NCBI RefSeq assembly: GCF_025725685.1
Contig: NZ_CP107008.1
Span: 310,001 to 374,000, forward strand
Direction of reading: 5' to 3'
Length of the DNA: 64,000 nucleotides
Origin: Halomonas sp. M4R1S46
Lineage (GTDB): Bacteria; Pseudomonadota; Gammaproteobacteria; Pseudomonadales; Halomonadaceae
Below are positions 15,360 through 24,446 of this stretch, piece by piece. Made by a program: the position numbers and the translations under genes. Position 1 is the first letter of the stretch. The number at the start of each line of letters is the position of its first letter. The notes beneath the pieces were generated by a model. The model was not told the DNA's origin. It worked only from the letters and a program-made list of their open reading frames with translations, and ran no database searches.

Positions 15360-17072
15360 CTACGTATTGCGGTATTCGTAACGGGCGTGCTTGCCCTTTC
15401 CGGGGGGCTGGATCTGCGGGTTCTCTTCCCGTAGCTCGCGCATCAAGCGATAGGCGTGGTTGCGGTCGAAGCGGGTGATCTGGCGGATTTCCTTGTTGGT
15501 GAGACCCGCCTCGCCGCGCCTGGCGCGTTCGATCAGGATGCTGAGTACCCGGGTCTTGGCGGCATCCCAGTCGATGCGGCGGCGTGTTTCCGCATTGCCA
15601 TCGGCACGAAGGCGCGCATAGAGCTCTGGGTGAATGCTCCAGTAGGCCCCACGGCCGCTACCGCCATGCTCCACGTAGCCCTGTCGCTCCATATCGGCGA
15701 GCAGCTCGCGGGTTTCCGGCTCGGTGCGCTGACAGAGCCCCGCCGCTGTGCCGGTATCCACCTCGGGGTGCTGCAGGAAATACTGCAGCAGCAGCAGCTG
15801 ATCGACCCCGAGGCTGCGGCCGCGCTCGTTCTCTTCGGCCACGAACTGCCGAAACGCTGCATTGATCTCCCGCTTGTGGAAGATCACCGCGACGGAGTCG
15901 CCGATCTCGCGGATCACCGGGGGCTCCTTGCCTTCCATTAGCATGGCCTCAAACATGCGGCTGATCCCGAGGTTGCTGCGGTTGACAAGGCGCAGCTTGA
16001 CCAGTGCATCGACCAGAAGAGGGTTACGGGCGGCTGGCTGGTGGTGGAGGATGTTGTTTTCGCTGATCCCAGCGATAAAGCCACCGTTGTTGCTGACCTC
16101 CAGGCGATGGGGATAGAGCTTGACCATCACGGGGCCGGCAAGGCGCAGGTCTCCGTGACAGAAGGCATTCATCAGCGCCTCGCGAACCGCGACCTCGGGC
16201 CAGGTGCGGTACTCGAAGTGGAACATGCCCTGCTGCACGGTGGTGATGGGGTTGAAGGGCACCATCAGCTCCTCGATGCGCTGCACTGATAGCGGCAGGG
16301 CGCTGACGCGGTCCTCGCGTATGCCGTATTCGGTATCGGAGCGCATCTGCAGGAAGGTCCACAGGTGCCCGGGCACATGCTCGCGCAGGGCCTCTTCGGT
16401 ACCGGCCAGCAGGATGGCGGCGCGGGTCACCTGCCCCTTGCGAATCAGTCCCAGGGTATCGAGCAGTTCCCGGTCGGAGCGACGCAGGAGTTCGTCGGGG
16501 GCTCTTTCACGCTGAGCGAGGTTGCGCAGTGCCTCCAGGGCAACGGGCGAGAACAGGGCATCGTCGACGGGGCCAAGCGTCTCGGCGGTGTAATCGGTAT
16601 CGCCGGTCTCCACGCCGATCTTGCGACGCTGGGTACCGGTGAGCGGTTGGCAGTCCTTGCCGATACGTATGGTGCCGCCACCCTTGGTGTCGGTATGGGG
16701 CGGCATGCCCGGGTAAACCTGCATGATTAGTACGCGACCGGTGCCCTCCGGCACGTGGAGCTCTTCGAATACCGGGGTGATGTGCGGGTCGGTCTGGTCG
16801 TAGACGGCCCGTTTCAGGATATTAACGTCGACTTCCGGCGGAACGCCCAGGACAGCTTGCTCGCGCCCAGCGATACGGTCGGCCACGCCGAACACCACGC
16901 TGCCGCCACCGCCATTGGCCATGCAGATGGCCATCTCGACCACCTTCTTCACAGCCTTGTCTCGGCTCTTGGTGTCCCACTGCTTGAAGTCCAGGTCCTG
17001 GTCTTCCAGGTCATCGGCGATGCAGTGCTCGAGTTCCTCTAGCAGCGCCTCGATGTCACGGCGTGATCTCAT
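15360..17072 (-). CDS. AlbA_2 (Schlafen-type) ATP-binding protein with RecG-like C-terminal region
   Basis: 570 aa. The N-terminus carries a divergent AlbA_2 domain: the DLDFKQW segment, then MANGGGGSVVFGVAD and later GGGTIRIGKDCQPL, as seen in Schlafen-related proteins. The middle (ALMNAFCHGDLR, YPHRLEVSNNGG) matches the HATPase_c_4/RecG-like C-terminal region of this class, and a winged-helix part follows near the end (TNKEIRQITRFDRNHAYRLMREL). Such proteins are usually annotated as transcriptional regulators or ATP-binding proteins and recur in defence islands. It sits 14 bases after brxC and ahead of pglX, so it is probably co-expressed with BREX and may regulate it (inference). The start follows AGGAGCGCAACAGTCC. 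Confidence 0.8.
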   Translation of the reverse strand: MRSRRDIEALLEELEHCIADDLEDQDLDFKQWDTKSRDKAVKKVVEMAICMANGGGGSVVFGVADRIAGREQAVLGVPPEVDVNILKRAVYDQTDPHITPVFEELHVPEGTGRVLIMQVYPGMPPHTDTKGGGTIRIGKDCQPLTGTQRRKIGVETGDTDYTAETLGPVDDALFSPVALEALRNLAQRERAPDELLRRSDRELLDTLGLIRKGQVTRAAILLAGTEEALREHVPGHLWTFLQMRSDTEYGIREDRVSALPLSVQRIEELMVPFNPITTVQQGMFHFEYRTWPEVAVREALMNAFCHGDLRLAGPVMVKLYPHRLEVSNNGGFIAGISENNILHHQPAARNPLLVDALVKLRLVNRSNLGISRMFEAMLMEGKEPPVIREIGDSVAVIFHKREINAAFRQFVAEENERGRSLGVDQLLLLQYFLQHPEVDTGTAAGLCQRTEPETRELLADMERQGYVEHGGSGRGAYWSIHPELYARLRADGNAETRRRIDWDAAKTRVLSILIERARRGEAGLTNKEIRQITRFDRNHAYRLMRELREENPQIQPPGKGKHARYEYRNT

Positions 17073-17086
17073 GGACTGTTGCGCTC

Positions 17087-20000
17087 CTACTGGGTGATCA
17101 CCGGCCCGTCCTGCAGGGCTTCACGTAGCTCACGGCGAACGTCCTCCAGCCAGGCGTCGATGTCGGCTTCGCTCTTGAGGGTGCGACGCGGCAGGTTGAC
17201 GAACTGCACCTCGGGCTCCATCTCCTCGGCTGCCTTGACCAGAACCTCATCAAAGCGACTGGACAGCGCGGCGATGCGGTCGGCTAGGGCGTCGGGGCGC
17301 ACATGGTTTAGGGTTTCCAGCACCTGGTCGGTGCCACCGAGGGTGATCTCGGGGGCGTCGTGGGCCGTCAGGCGCTTGGCGGCCAGCAGGTCGTGGCGCT
17401 GGTCCGGCGAGAGCTGCTGCCAGTTGTCGTCCGCCTCCAGGCGCTGCATGCCGGCGGCATGCTCATCGTTGTAGCGCTGCTGCAGCTCGTTGAAGGTGTC
17501 GCGGAACTGCTGGGTGAGGTTGGCCAGCAGGGGCTGGACGGGGTCCGGATCATCCAGCAGCGAGCGGTGCTCGCGGATCTGGCTGACCTGGGCCAGCAAC
17601 GGCTCGGCGTCGGGCAGGCTCCTGGCGTGGTCGGCCAGGCGCTTGAGCGTGGCCCAGGCGGGGCGGCGCTGCTGGATCTTCTCGGCGGTGGCCTGCCACT
17701 CGTCGATGGCGGCCAGCAGCTCGGCCTGGTTGCTGACGATGGCCTTGAGCTGGTCGTTGCCACTGCTGGTACGCACGGCTTCCAGGGCATCCAGGTGGGG
17801 GGCCTCCGGAGCCGGCGGTTCGCCACCCGCCTGTTCGGCCAGGGAGCGGAGCTTGTCGGCAAACTCCGGCGCCTTGGCCGACTCCTCGCCAGACTTGGCC
17901 TGCACACCAAGCTTCTGCATCACCTTGCGGATCTTGATGCGCTCCCCCGCCGAGATGGTGGTGGCCTCGATGCGGAACTCGGTCTTGCCGATGGCGCGGC
18001 GTTCGAGCTCCTGGGGTGCGGTGCCATCGGCGGTACGGATCTGGCCGGCGACCAGCAGCACCTGCAGGGCGCCATCGATGGCGTCCTGGGGCCAGCCGTA
18101 GTCGCCATGCTCGAAGTGATCACGGATCTCGCTGCCCTTCTTGCCGTTGCCGAGGTAGCTCTGGATCGCCTTGCAGACGGCGTGGCTCTGGGGTTCGCCC
18201 TCAAAGCCTACGGCCTTAAGAGCATCGGGAGCGCCCTGCTTGGCCTTGGTGTAGACCTTGTCCCAGCCGGCGTGGTCGGCCAGGTGAAACTTGGGATGCA
18301 GGCGAGCGAGCGCGTTCTCGGCGCCTTCCTGAATGGCCTCACGCAGGGTGGCACCGACGATCTCGTTACCGCCGCCCTGGAACACCTGGGCGCCGTTGAA
18401 GGCTTCGTCCAGCAGCTCGCGGATGCGCCGCTGGGCGGCATCGCGGGTGGTCTGCATGGCGGCCCGTGCTTCTTCCCCTTCGGGAGTGCCGGGAGTGCCG
18501 CGGGTCTCCAGGGTAGCGCTGGCGGCCTTGAACTCGATCAGCTGGTTGCGTAGCTCATCGGCGGAGCGCTTGGGGATGAACACGAACAGGGTGGGGGACT
18601 CCGACCCTGCCTGGCGCGCGTCGGCGCGTACCTGGCTAATGTCGTCCGACCAGCCGTTGCGCACCCACACGTAGAGCCTCTCGGCGGCATCCTTGGGCAG
18701 CGTCACGTCGAAGACCGGCGACAGCGGGCGCGGCACCTTGGACTCGCCGTGGTTCACCGTGAGGTTGCCGACCTGCTTGGCGAAGTGCTGGCGGATCAGG
18801 TCGTCGCGCTCGGCCTCGATCTGGTGGGTAGCGTTGCCTAGGGTGCTCTTGTGGGAGAGGAAGGCATCGTTCCAGGCGGCGCTCTCCTCGGTCTGGATGC
18901 GGTATTCGTCTTCCACCTTGATGATGAATTCGCACTCGTCGAGGAGACCCGGCAGGCGTCCGCGCAGCGAGCTGCTGCCGGCCTTGAGGTCGTCGACCAG
19001 CAGGTCGGCAATATTGGCCAGGGTGGGGTGCAGGCCAAGCTCGGTGTTGGTGCTGGCGACCTTGTTGATCAGGAACACCACGGCGCAGGCCCGGGCCATC
19101 AGTTGCTCGTCTTCGCTTCCACTCCGCCATTGCTGGGTGGCGTCGTGAAGCTTGCGCGGCAGCATGCGGAACTGCAGCAGCTTGTCGGTGGCGTCGAAGT
19201 AGAGGTAGTCGCCGGGGATGATGTTGCCCAGCGGCGCGTCCAGGTTGGTCTGGATCGCCTTGTGGATCATGCTGAGCTGGTTGCGCAGCTGGCTGTCGGT
19301 ACCAGTCTGGTCCAGCACGCGCAGGGCGGCATCCCAGAAGCGGCGACGCACCGGCAGGATGGGATAGTCCTGGGCGAAGTGGCGGGTGTCCTCATGGCGA
19401 TGGGCGATGGAGGTCTCGGCGAGGTGACGAGAGATCTCGCCCAAGTTGCTCTCCATCACCTCGGTGACGGGCGCCTTGGCTTCGGGCTTCTTGGCCAGCA
19501 CCACCTGACGGATAACGGCATCGACGTCGGCATCGGAAAGCTCGATGCGGGTGGTGAAGCGGCCCTGCAGGCGCGCCAGGTTGCTGGTGCCGGTGATGGC
19601 GGTCTGGCCGGTACCGATGAACATCAGCCGGCTGCCGATCTCCTTGCAGCAGGCTTCTACCGCTTCCTGTACATCGATGGAGCGCTGCCCATCGGTGCCG
19701 ATGTACTGCTGCACCTCGTCCAGCACCACCAGGGTGAGCGGCATCTTGCCGTCGCGACTCAGTGCCTGGCGGATGGCCTTGAGCATCTCGTCGCTGCTGA
19801 TGTCGTTGACGTGAGGGTAGAGGTGGCTGAGGGTCTCGGCGCAGGACTCCACGCTGCTGAAGATCCTCGGCTTGGCCTGGACCAGGGCCTCGTGCAGCGA
19901 TTCGGCGACGTAGAAGTTATCGAGCTCCTCCTGCCAGTCGTCGCCCCGGCTAGTGACGTCGTCGCGCACCTGGTCGAGGATGCCCTCGTCGCGCAGCCAC

Positions 20001-20521
20001 ATCACGAAGCGAGCCACGGGATACTGCTGGGGAAGGCCGGCGGCGCGGAAAATCACTGAGAGCAGTGCCAGGCGCACGCTCTTGTCGCGAGAGCTCGCCC
20101 CCAGCGTGCCGGACGCGGCGAACAGGCCGCCGTGGCGCTTGCCCTGGGTGGAGAGCTCCTTGAACAGGTCCTGGATCTCCTGAGGCAAGTGAACGAGGCC
20201 TCGGGCGGTGGCGCCGTCGTCGAGGGTGACGTCTTCCCACAGGTTGCGCAGCATCTTGGCCATGTGCGACTTGCCCGAACCGAAGAAACCGCTGATCCAT
20301 ACGCCGGGCTGCTGTGAGGCACCGCCGCTCAGGTTGCGCAGGTAGGTGTCCAGGATGTCCTGCATGCCCCTGGCGTACTGACCGTCGCAGACGAAGGTCT
20401 CCAGCTCGTAGCGCAGCACCTTCTGGCCTCGGCTGCTGGTGTCGTCGTTGACGTAGGCAACACCTTGGTTTTCCAGGCGTTGCTGGGCTGGATCCTTGGC
20501 GTAGATATCGCGGTTGCGCAT
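17087..20521 (-). CDS. brxC: BREX P-loop ATPase BrxC
   Basis: 1144 aa from the ATG at 20521 (MRNRDIYAKDP), chosen because it follows GGAAAGGACGC and matches the usual BrxC N-terminus; the frame stays open upstream but reads as noise. Walker A is GFFGSGKS (78-85) and a Walker B-like strand is LVVLDEVQQYIG. The long C-terminal part is helical. BrxC/PglY is the large ATPase of BREX, required for methylation and defence and thought to form a complex with other Brx proteins. The gene follows brxB by 50 bases and precedes the AlbA-type gene by 14. Confidence 0.93.
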   Translation of the reverse strand: MRNRDIYAKDPAQQRLENQGVAYVNDDTSSRGQKVLRYELETFVCDGQYARGMQDILDTYLRNLSGGASQQPGVWISGFFGSGKSHMAKMLRNLWEDVTLDDGATARGLVHLPQEIQDLFKELSTQGKRHGGLFAASGTLGASSRDKSVRLALLSVIFRAAGLPQQYPVARFVMWLRDEGILDQVRDDVTSRGDDWQEELDNFYVAESLHEALVQAKPRIFSSVESCAETLSHLYPHVNDISSDEMLKAIRQALSRDGKMPLTLVVLDEVQQYIGTDGQRSIDVQEAVEACCKEIGSRLMFIGTGQTAITGTSNLARLQGRFTTRIELSDADVDAVIRQVVLAKKPEAKAPVTEVMESNLGEISRHLAETSIAHRHEDTRHFAQDYPILPVRRRFWDAALRVLDQTGTDSQLRNQLSMIHKAIQTNLDAPLGNIIPGDYLYFDATDKLLQFRMLPRKLHDATQQWRSGSEDEQLMARACAVVFLINKVASTNTELGLHPTLANIADLLVDDLKAGSSSLRGRLPGLLDECEFIIKVEDEYRIQTEESAAWNDAFLSHKSTLGNATHQIEAERDDLIRQHFAKQVGNLTVNHGESKVPRPLSPVFDVTLPKDAAERLYVWVRNGWSDDISQVRADARQAGSESPTLFVFIPKRSADELRNQLIEFKAASATLETRGTPGTPEGEEARAAMQTTRDAAQRRIRELLDEAFNGAQVFQGGGNEIVGATLREAIQEGAENALARLHPKFHLADHAGWDKVYTKAKQGAPDALKAVGFEGEPQSHAVCKAIQSYLGNGKKGSEIRDHFEHGDYGWPQDAIDGALQVLLVAGQIRTADGTAPQELERRAIGKTEFRIEATTISAGERIKIRKVMQKLGVQAKSGEESAKAPEFADKLRSLAEQAGGEPPAPEAPHLDALEAVRTSSGNDQLKAIVSNQAELLAAIDEWQATAEKIQQRRPAWATLKRLADHARSLPDAEPLLAQVSQIREHRSLLDDPDPVQPLLANLTQQFRDTFNELQQRYNDEHAAGMQRLEADDNWQQLSPDQRHDLLAAKRLTAHDAPEITLGGTDQVLETLNHVRPDALADRIAALSSRFDEVLVKAAEEMEPEVQFVNLPRRTLKSEADIDAWLEDVRRELREALQDGPVITQ

Positions 20522-20571
20522 GCGTCCTTTCCCCTGCGGAAGCGAAATTCGAATTCGTGCGGTGCGGCGGC

Positions 20572-21123
20572 TCAGCGAGCGCCGTCGGCGGTGATGGGCG
20601 TGGCTAGGTAGTTCCAGCCGTCGTAGCCGTCCAGCAGCCGGTAGTTGTTGTTCTCGAAGCTGCCCGGGAACAGTACGGCCAGGCGTCCACTGACGTGGGG
20701 GGCCAGGCGGTCGACGACCTCCTTGACCTTGAGCATGCCGAACAGGCTGCCCACGCCGTAGAGCATGACGACGTGGTTGTCGCCAGCCCCCTGGGTGGAC
20801 AGCTCGGCGGTGAAGCGGGCCTCCAGCCAGTCCAGGTAGCGATGTATCACCGTAGCCAGCTTGGCCGGCGATCTGAAGTACCCTTTGGCATATTTCTGCT
20901 CGGCCATCCACAGGGCGAAGGTGTCGGTGAGGTCGAAGGCCATCCACTCATGGCCGTTCTGGCGAGTGGTCAGCTCGAATTCACCCAGGTTGGCACGGAC
21001 GCGCAGCTCCTCGGTTTCCGGGTAGACGCAGAAGATCACCCGCTGGGCGGCGGCGGCATCGTCGCGCCAGGGCAGGGCAATGAAGCGGCCGTAGGACTCG
21101 ATCAGACGCTTAACTTTGCTCAT
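20572..21123 (-). CDS. brxB: BREX protein BrxB (DUF1788)
   Basis: 183 aa, a small cytosolic protein. The C-terminal signature LAVLFPGSFENNNYRLLDGYDGWNYLA-type segment (split here: LAVLFPGSFENNNYRLL, then DGYDGWNYLATPI) is typical of DUF1788/BrxB. Its exact function is unknown, but it is a conserved component of type 1 and related BREX loci. The ATG is preceded by CAGGAGATCTTCC and overlaps the 3' end of brxA by 14 bases, indicating translational coupling. Confidence 0.9.
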   Translation of the reverse strand: MSKVKRLIESYGRFIALPWRDDAAAAQRVIFCVYPETEELRVRANLGEFELTTRQNGHEWMAFDLTDTFALWMAEQKYAKGYFRSPAKLATVIHRYLDWLEARFTAELSTQGAGDNHVVMLYGVGSLFGMLKVKEVVDRLAPHVSGRLAVLFPGSFENNNYRLLDGYDGWNYLATPITADGAR

Positions 21124-21934
21124 GGAAGATCTCCTGCTGAGAGGCCGTCGCGGGTTCGGTGGACGTCAGGGCCTGGGTGACCACCGAGGCCAGGGCAGGG
21201 AAGTCGAGATCCACCACGTTGTCGACCCGGCGCATCACCATCCAGCCCTTGGCCGAGGCTTGGGCTGCCAGCTCCAGCAGGCGGTCCTGGCTGGCGTCCA
21301 GCAGCTTGCACCAGGGGCTCTGCAGCAGCAGCTCGCCCCGGCCACCCTGCAGCCACGCAAGATAGAGTGCAAAGGCGACGGCACCCGTCGCAGGCTCCAG
21401 GTGGACGCGCAACTTCTTGACGGGGCCAAGCAAGTAGCCCACCTGTACCAGGCTGCTGTTCACTCGCTGGGCGATGGACTCCCGAGTGACAGTGCTGAAG
21501 CGCCCCGGCCAGTGCTGCTCGATGGCCTGCTCGACCGATTCGCGGGTGATCGAGGTGCCGAGCGGCTTGGCGAGTATGGCCGGGGCGAGATCCCGGAGCA
21601 GGGAGTCTCGAGCGGCCCCCGCCAGCAGGGCGAGCTGGGGGCGTGCGGCCTCGTCACGCGACCAGAAGTAGCGCAGGCCGGCATGGATCGGGTTGGCGGG
21701 GTCGAGGCCATAGAGCTCGGCCAGGTGGCTGGCCGTCAGCTTCCGGCTGCGGCCGGAGCGTTTGCCGAGGCAGTTGGCATCACGGATGGCAGCCAGATAC
21801 TCAGCCTTGCTGGCTTCTGCCGCGACATGGTCGAACAAGGTATTCAGCTCGCTGAGCATGATGGTGCGAGCGGTGTGAGTGCTGCCCTGCTGGGTCATGA
21901 AGCCCAGCCGCTTGAGGGTGGCCTGGTCATGCAT
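21110..21934 (-). CDS. brxA: BREX protein BrxA-like
   Basis: 274 aa from the ATG at 21934; GTG codons at 21961 and 21958 would add nine residues. The position (first gene, overlapping brxB) and the helical N-terminus (RLGFMTQQGSTHTARTIML) fit BrxA, a small DNA-binding BREX protein. The protein is longer than the ~200 aa BrxA of E. coli-type systems, and the middle (ELYGLDPANPIHAGLRYFW) is not something I can place with certainty. I assign the name mainly from synteny. No brxR-type regulator gene is seen upstream within the window. Confidence 0.75.
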   Translation of the reverse strand: MHDQATLKRLGFMTQQGSTHTARTIMLSELNTLFDHVAAEASKAEYLAAIRDANCLGKRSGRSRKLTASHLAELYGLDPANPIHAGLRYFWSRDEAARPQLALLAGAARDSLLRDLAPAILAKPLGTSITRESVEQAIEQHWPGRFSTVTRESIAQRVNSSLVQVGYLLGPVKKLRVHLEPATGAVAFALYLAWLQGGRGELLLQSPWCKLLDASQDRLLELAAQASAKGWMVMRRVDNVVDLDFPALASVVTQALTSTEPATASQQEIFHEQS

Positions 21935-22210
21935 CGGATTTGCTGCCTTCGCTGGCACCACCGTTGCGGACCGAGTCGTTCACCTCGCGGCTGGTTCTCC
22001 CGAAGGAGGTACCGACTTCGTCGGCAGGACGCCATTTTTCCTCCATATGTGGTGCTCCGCTGAGTCAGGTGAGGGCGATTGAAATCCTGTTCGAGCGATT
22101 GTAACGGAATAACACTGGCTATAGATGCTCTGGCGGAGTATCAGGCGTCACGAAAAACTGCCCCGGCAACAGGAGAATGGAGCCCTCTGTGACCTTCGGG
22201 AGGGCGCAGC

Positions 22211-22229
22211 CTGGATATAAGGTATCCAG
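22211..22229. promoter_or_regulatory. Possible operator: CTGGATA-N5-TATCCAG
   Basis: Perfect 7-bp inverted repeat with a 5-base spacer, about 275 bases upstream of brxA. BREX loci are often controlled by a WYL-type repressor binding inverted repeats, but no such regulator gene is in the window, so the link is speculative. Confidence 0.3.
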
Positions 22230-22573
22230 TTATCAGGTGCTTAGGGGAGTCGATGCAGGGCCCAGAGGGCGTCGCCGACTTGCTTCGCCTCAGGCATGCG
22301 ACTGGAGCGCCAAGTGGATGCGCACCCTAATCCGCTACAGTGTCCCTCGGCGTCTCTTCTGCCAAGGCGCGTAGGCGTGGGGGGTGGCGAACGGTGGGTC
22401 CATCACGCCGGCAGGAAAGTAGCGCGCCATTCCGAACTGACGGGGCGAAGCCAGGTGCGCTGCCCGCTGGCGCAACGTCGTGAGGTTGCAGGTTCGGGTC
22501 GAGTGGTGTGGCTGCTGGTGGCTGTATGTTGCAGATGCCTGGAACCTATATGGAACCTAACGCGTAGACAACG

Positions 22574-22613
22574 AAAAACCGCCACCCGGCATGATCCGTA
22601 AGTGGCGGTTTTT
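22574..22613 (-). terminator. Terminator after tRNA-Pro
   Basis: AAAAACCGCCAC (22574-22585) pairs with GTGGCGGTTTTT (22602-22613): a 12-bp stem with A/T runs on both sides. It works for the leftward tRNA-Pro transcript and could also stop rightward transcription. Confidence 0.75.
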
Positions 22614-22624
22614 ACTGATGTTCT

Positions 22625-22701
22625 TGGTCGGAGTAGCAGGATTCGAACCTACGACCTCTGCCTCCCGAAGGCAGCGCTCTACCAAGCTGAGCTATACTCC
22701 G
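22625..22701 (-). tRNA. tRNA-Pro (anticodon CGG)
   Basis: 77 nt with encoded CCA. The acceptor stem CGGAGTA/TACTCCG is perfect. The anticodon stem CTGCC/GGCAG holds loop TTCGGGA, giving anticodon CGG, and the T-loop is GTTCGAATC. The accessory BREX region begins right at its 3' end, which is a common integration site for islands. Confidence 0.97.
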
Positions 22702-22787
22702 ATGCGTTGGGCTGTCGCCTCAACGGAGACGCATTATACGTGTTCGTTGGGGTGATGCAAGCCCCGTTTCAGGCTCGCCGCGCATCC

Positions 22788-23795
22788 TCAGTTGTGCCGA
22801 TTCACGGCGAGGCGGGCCAGATCGGCCATGCTGTCGCGGAAGGCGGACTCGGGCAGAAGATCGAGCTGGGCCAGGGCCTTGGCCGACATCTCCTCGGCCC
22901 GGGCACGGGTGTAGTCGAGCGCGCCGGTGTCGTTGACGATGGCCAGCACCGCGTCGAGTTGTTCCAGGCCGCCCTGGCGGATGGCGTGGCGCACCACCTT
23001 GGCCTGGTCGGGCGTGCCCGCGGCCATGGCCTGGATCAGCGGCAGGGTCGGTTTGCCCTCGGCCAGGTCATCGCCGACGTTCTTGCCCATGGCCTCGGCG
23101 TCGCCCTGGTAGTCGAGGAGGTCGTCGATCAGCTGGAAGGCCAGGCCCAGGTAGCGGCCGTAGGCCTGCAGGGCGGCCTCCTGCTCCGGCGTGGCGTCGG
23201 CGATGATCGCGCCGCTGTGGGAGGCCGCCTCGAAGAGCATGGCGGTCTTGCCCTGGATGGTCTCGAAGTAGGCGTCCTCGTCGACGTCGGGGTTGCCGAC
23301 GTTGGTCAGCTGCTGCACCTCGCCCTCGGCGATGGTGCAGGTGGCCGCCGAGAGCACCTCCATGATCTTCATCGAGCCCACGTCCACCATCATCTGGAAG
23401 GAGCGGGAGTAGAGGAAGTCGCCGACCAGCACCGAGGGGGCATTGCCCCAGGCGTTGTTGGCGGTGGCCTTGCCTCGCCGCATGCGGGACTCGTCCACCA
23501 CGTCGTCGTGGAGCAGGGTCGAGGTGTGCATGAACTCGATGAGGGTGGCGAGCGTCACGTGGCGGTCGCCCTGGTAACCCAGCGAGCGGGCGGCCAGCAG
23601 GACCAGCAGTGGACGCAGCCGCTTGCCGCCGCTCCCGATGATGTATTGCCCGATGGTCTCCACCAGCGGCACCCGCGAGGCCAGCTGCGTCAGGATGGTC
23701 CGGTTGACCGCGGCGAAGTCCTCGGCGACCACCGCATGGATGGGCGATGCGGGGATGGCGGCGTCTAGCTGTGGCGACGAAGGGGTGGCTGGCAT
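22788..23795 (-). CDS. ispB: Octaprenyl diphosphate synthase
   Basis: 335 aa from the ATG at 23795 (MPATPSSPQ). It belongs to the trans-polyprenyl synthases, which build the ubiquinone side chain from FPP and IPP. Both aspartate-rich motifs are present (LLHDDVVDESRMRRG and FQLIDDLLDYQGD), as is the GGKRLRPLL segment. Farther upstream the frame is open but reads as low-complexity noise, so it is not counted. It is divergent from rplU-rpmA, the usual arrangement in gammaproteobacteria. Confidence 0.95.
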   Translation of the reverse strand: MPATPSSPQLDAAIPASPIHAVVAEDFAAVNRTILTQLASRVPLVETIGQYIIGSGGKRLRPLLVLLAARSLGYQGDRHVTLATLIEFMHTSTLLHDDVVDESRMRRGKATANNAWGNAPSVLVGDFLYSRSFQMMVDVGSMKIMEVLSAATCTIAEGEVQQLTNVGNPDVDEDAYFETIQGKTAMLFEAASHSGAIIADATPEQEAALQAYGRYLGLAFQLIDDLLDYQGDAEAMGKNVGDDLAEGKPTLPLIQAMAAGTPDQAKVVRHAIRQGGLEQLDAVLAIVNDTGALDYTRARAEEMSAKALAQLDLLPESAFRDSMADLARLAVNRHN

Positions 23796-23967
23796 GGAGG
23801 CGGTATCGACGAAGAGAAAATAGGTGGGGGCCGGAACGGGCGTCTTCGCCTGTCGCACCGGCCTGGGGTTGCCGGTCATGCTATGGGCCCCCCGGGGGGG
23901 CGTCAAGGCAGGCGCCGTCCGGGCGTCAGCCCCGGCCGGCCTGCCGGCGAGCGGGGCGGGTTGCGGG

Positions 23968-23996
23968 TTGTGTGGCCGGGGCGGTGCGGTTATAAT
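23968..23996 (+). promoter_or_regulatory. Promoter of rplU operon
   Basis: -35-like TTGTGT (23968-23973), 17-base spacer and perfect -10 TATAAT (23991-23996), about 105 bases upstream of the rplU start. Confidence 0.6.
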
Positions 23997-24100
23997 CCGC
24001 GACCCACTCATCTCGCTCCCTGTCAGATGGTTGCCGGAAGGGGCGCCACTCGAAGCAGGCCGATGAAGAGCCAACCCCGATGAGTACCGGAGAGACAAGC

Positions 24101-24412
24101 ATGTACGCAGTTATCAAGAGCGGTGGCAAGCAGTACCGCGTTCAGGAAGGCCAGACTCTCAAGCTCGAGAAGCTGGAAGTGCCGACCGGCGACACCATCG
24201 AGTTCGATGAGGTCCTGCTGGTGGGCAGCGATGACGACGTCAAGGTCGGCGCCCCGACCGTCGACGGTGCCAAGGTGGCGGCCGAGGTCGTCTCCCACGG
24301 CCGTGGCGACAAGGTCACCATCATCAAGTTCCGTCGTCGCAAGCACAGCATGAAGCGTCAGGGCCACCGCCAGTGGTTCACTGAAGTCAAGATCACCGGG
24401 ATCTCCGCGTAA
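24101..24412 (+). CDS. rplU: 50S ribosomal protein L21
   Basis: 103 aa, full length. It starts MYAVIKSGGKQYRV and ends QWFTEVKITGISA, both L21 hallmarks; the IKFRRRKHSMKRQGHRQ segment is the rRNA-binding loop. The ATG at 24101 is preceded by CCGGAGAGACAAGC. First gene of the rplU-rpmA-obgE-proB run; rpmA follows after 34 bases. Confidence 0.98.
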   Translation: MYAVIKSGGKQYRVQEGQTLKLEKLEVPTGDTIEFDEVLLVGSDDDVKVGAPTVDGAKVAAEVVSHGRGDKVTIIKFRRRKHSMKRQGHRQWFTEVKITGISA

Positions 24413-24446
24413 GCGTCAGTTCCCCTGAACGAGCGAGGTATTTGCA

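Larger units (their letters stand above)
21935..22624. other. Region between brxA and tRNA-Pro: BREX promoter side and island edge
   Basis: About 690 bases with no convincing gene. A leftward -10-like TACAAT (about 22097-22102 on the minus strand) could serve brxA, but its -35 is poor. CTGGATA...TATCCAG (22211-22229, 5-base spacer) is a possible operator. A direct repeat of TGGAACCTA occurs near 22539 and 22550. A strong hairpin at 22574-22613 ends the tRNA-Pro transcript. No integrase gene or recognisable fragment is found at this tRNA-proximal edge. Confidence 0.45.

Noticed and set aside
20522..20947. Upstream extension of BrxC
   Set aside because: It overlaps brxB in another frame. The ATG at 20521 with GGAAAGGACGC gives the standard BrxC N-terminus.
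1235..21934. BREX type 2 (Pgl) or DISARM
   Set aside because: No pglW kinase, brxD/brxHI or drm genes. brxA-brxB-brxC-pglX-pglZ-brxL is the type 1 set.
22177..22601. Short rightward frames between brxA and tRNA-Pro as a possible integrase relic
   Set aside because: None shows tyrosine-recombinase residues or any domain; composition is random-looking.
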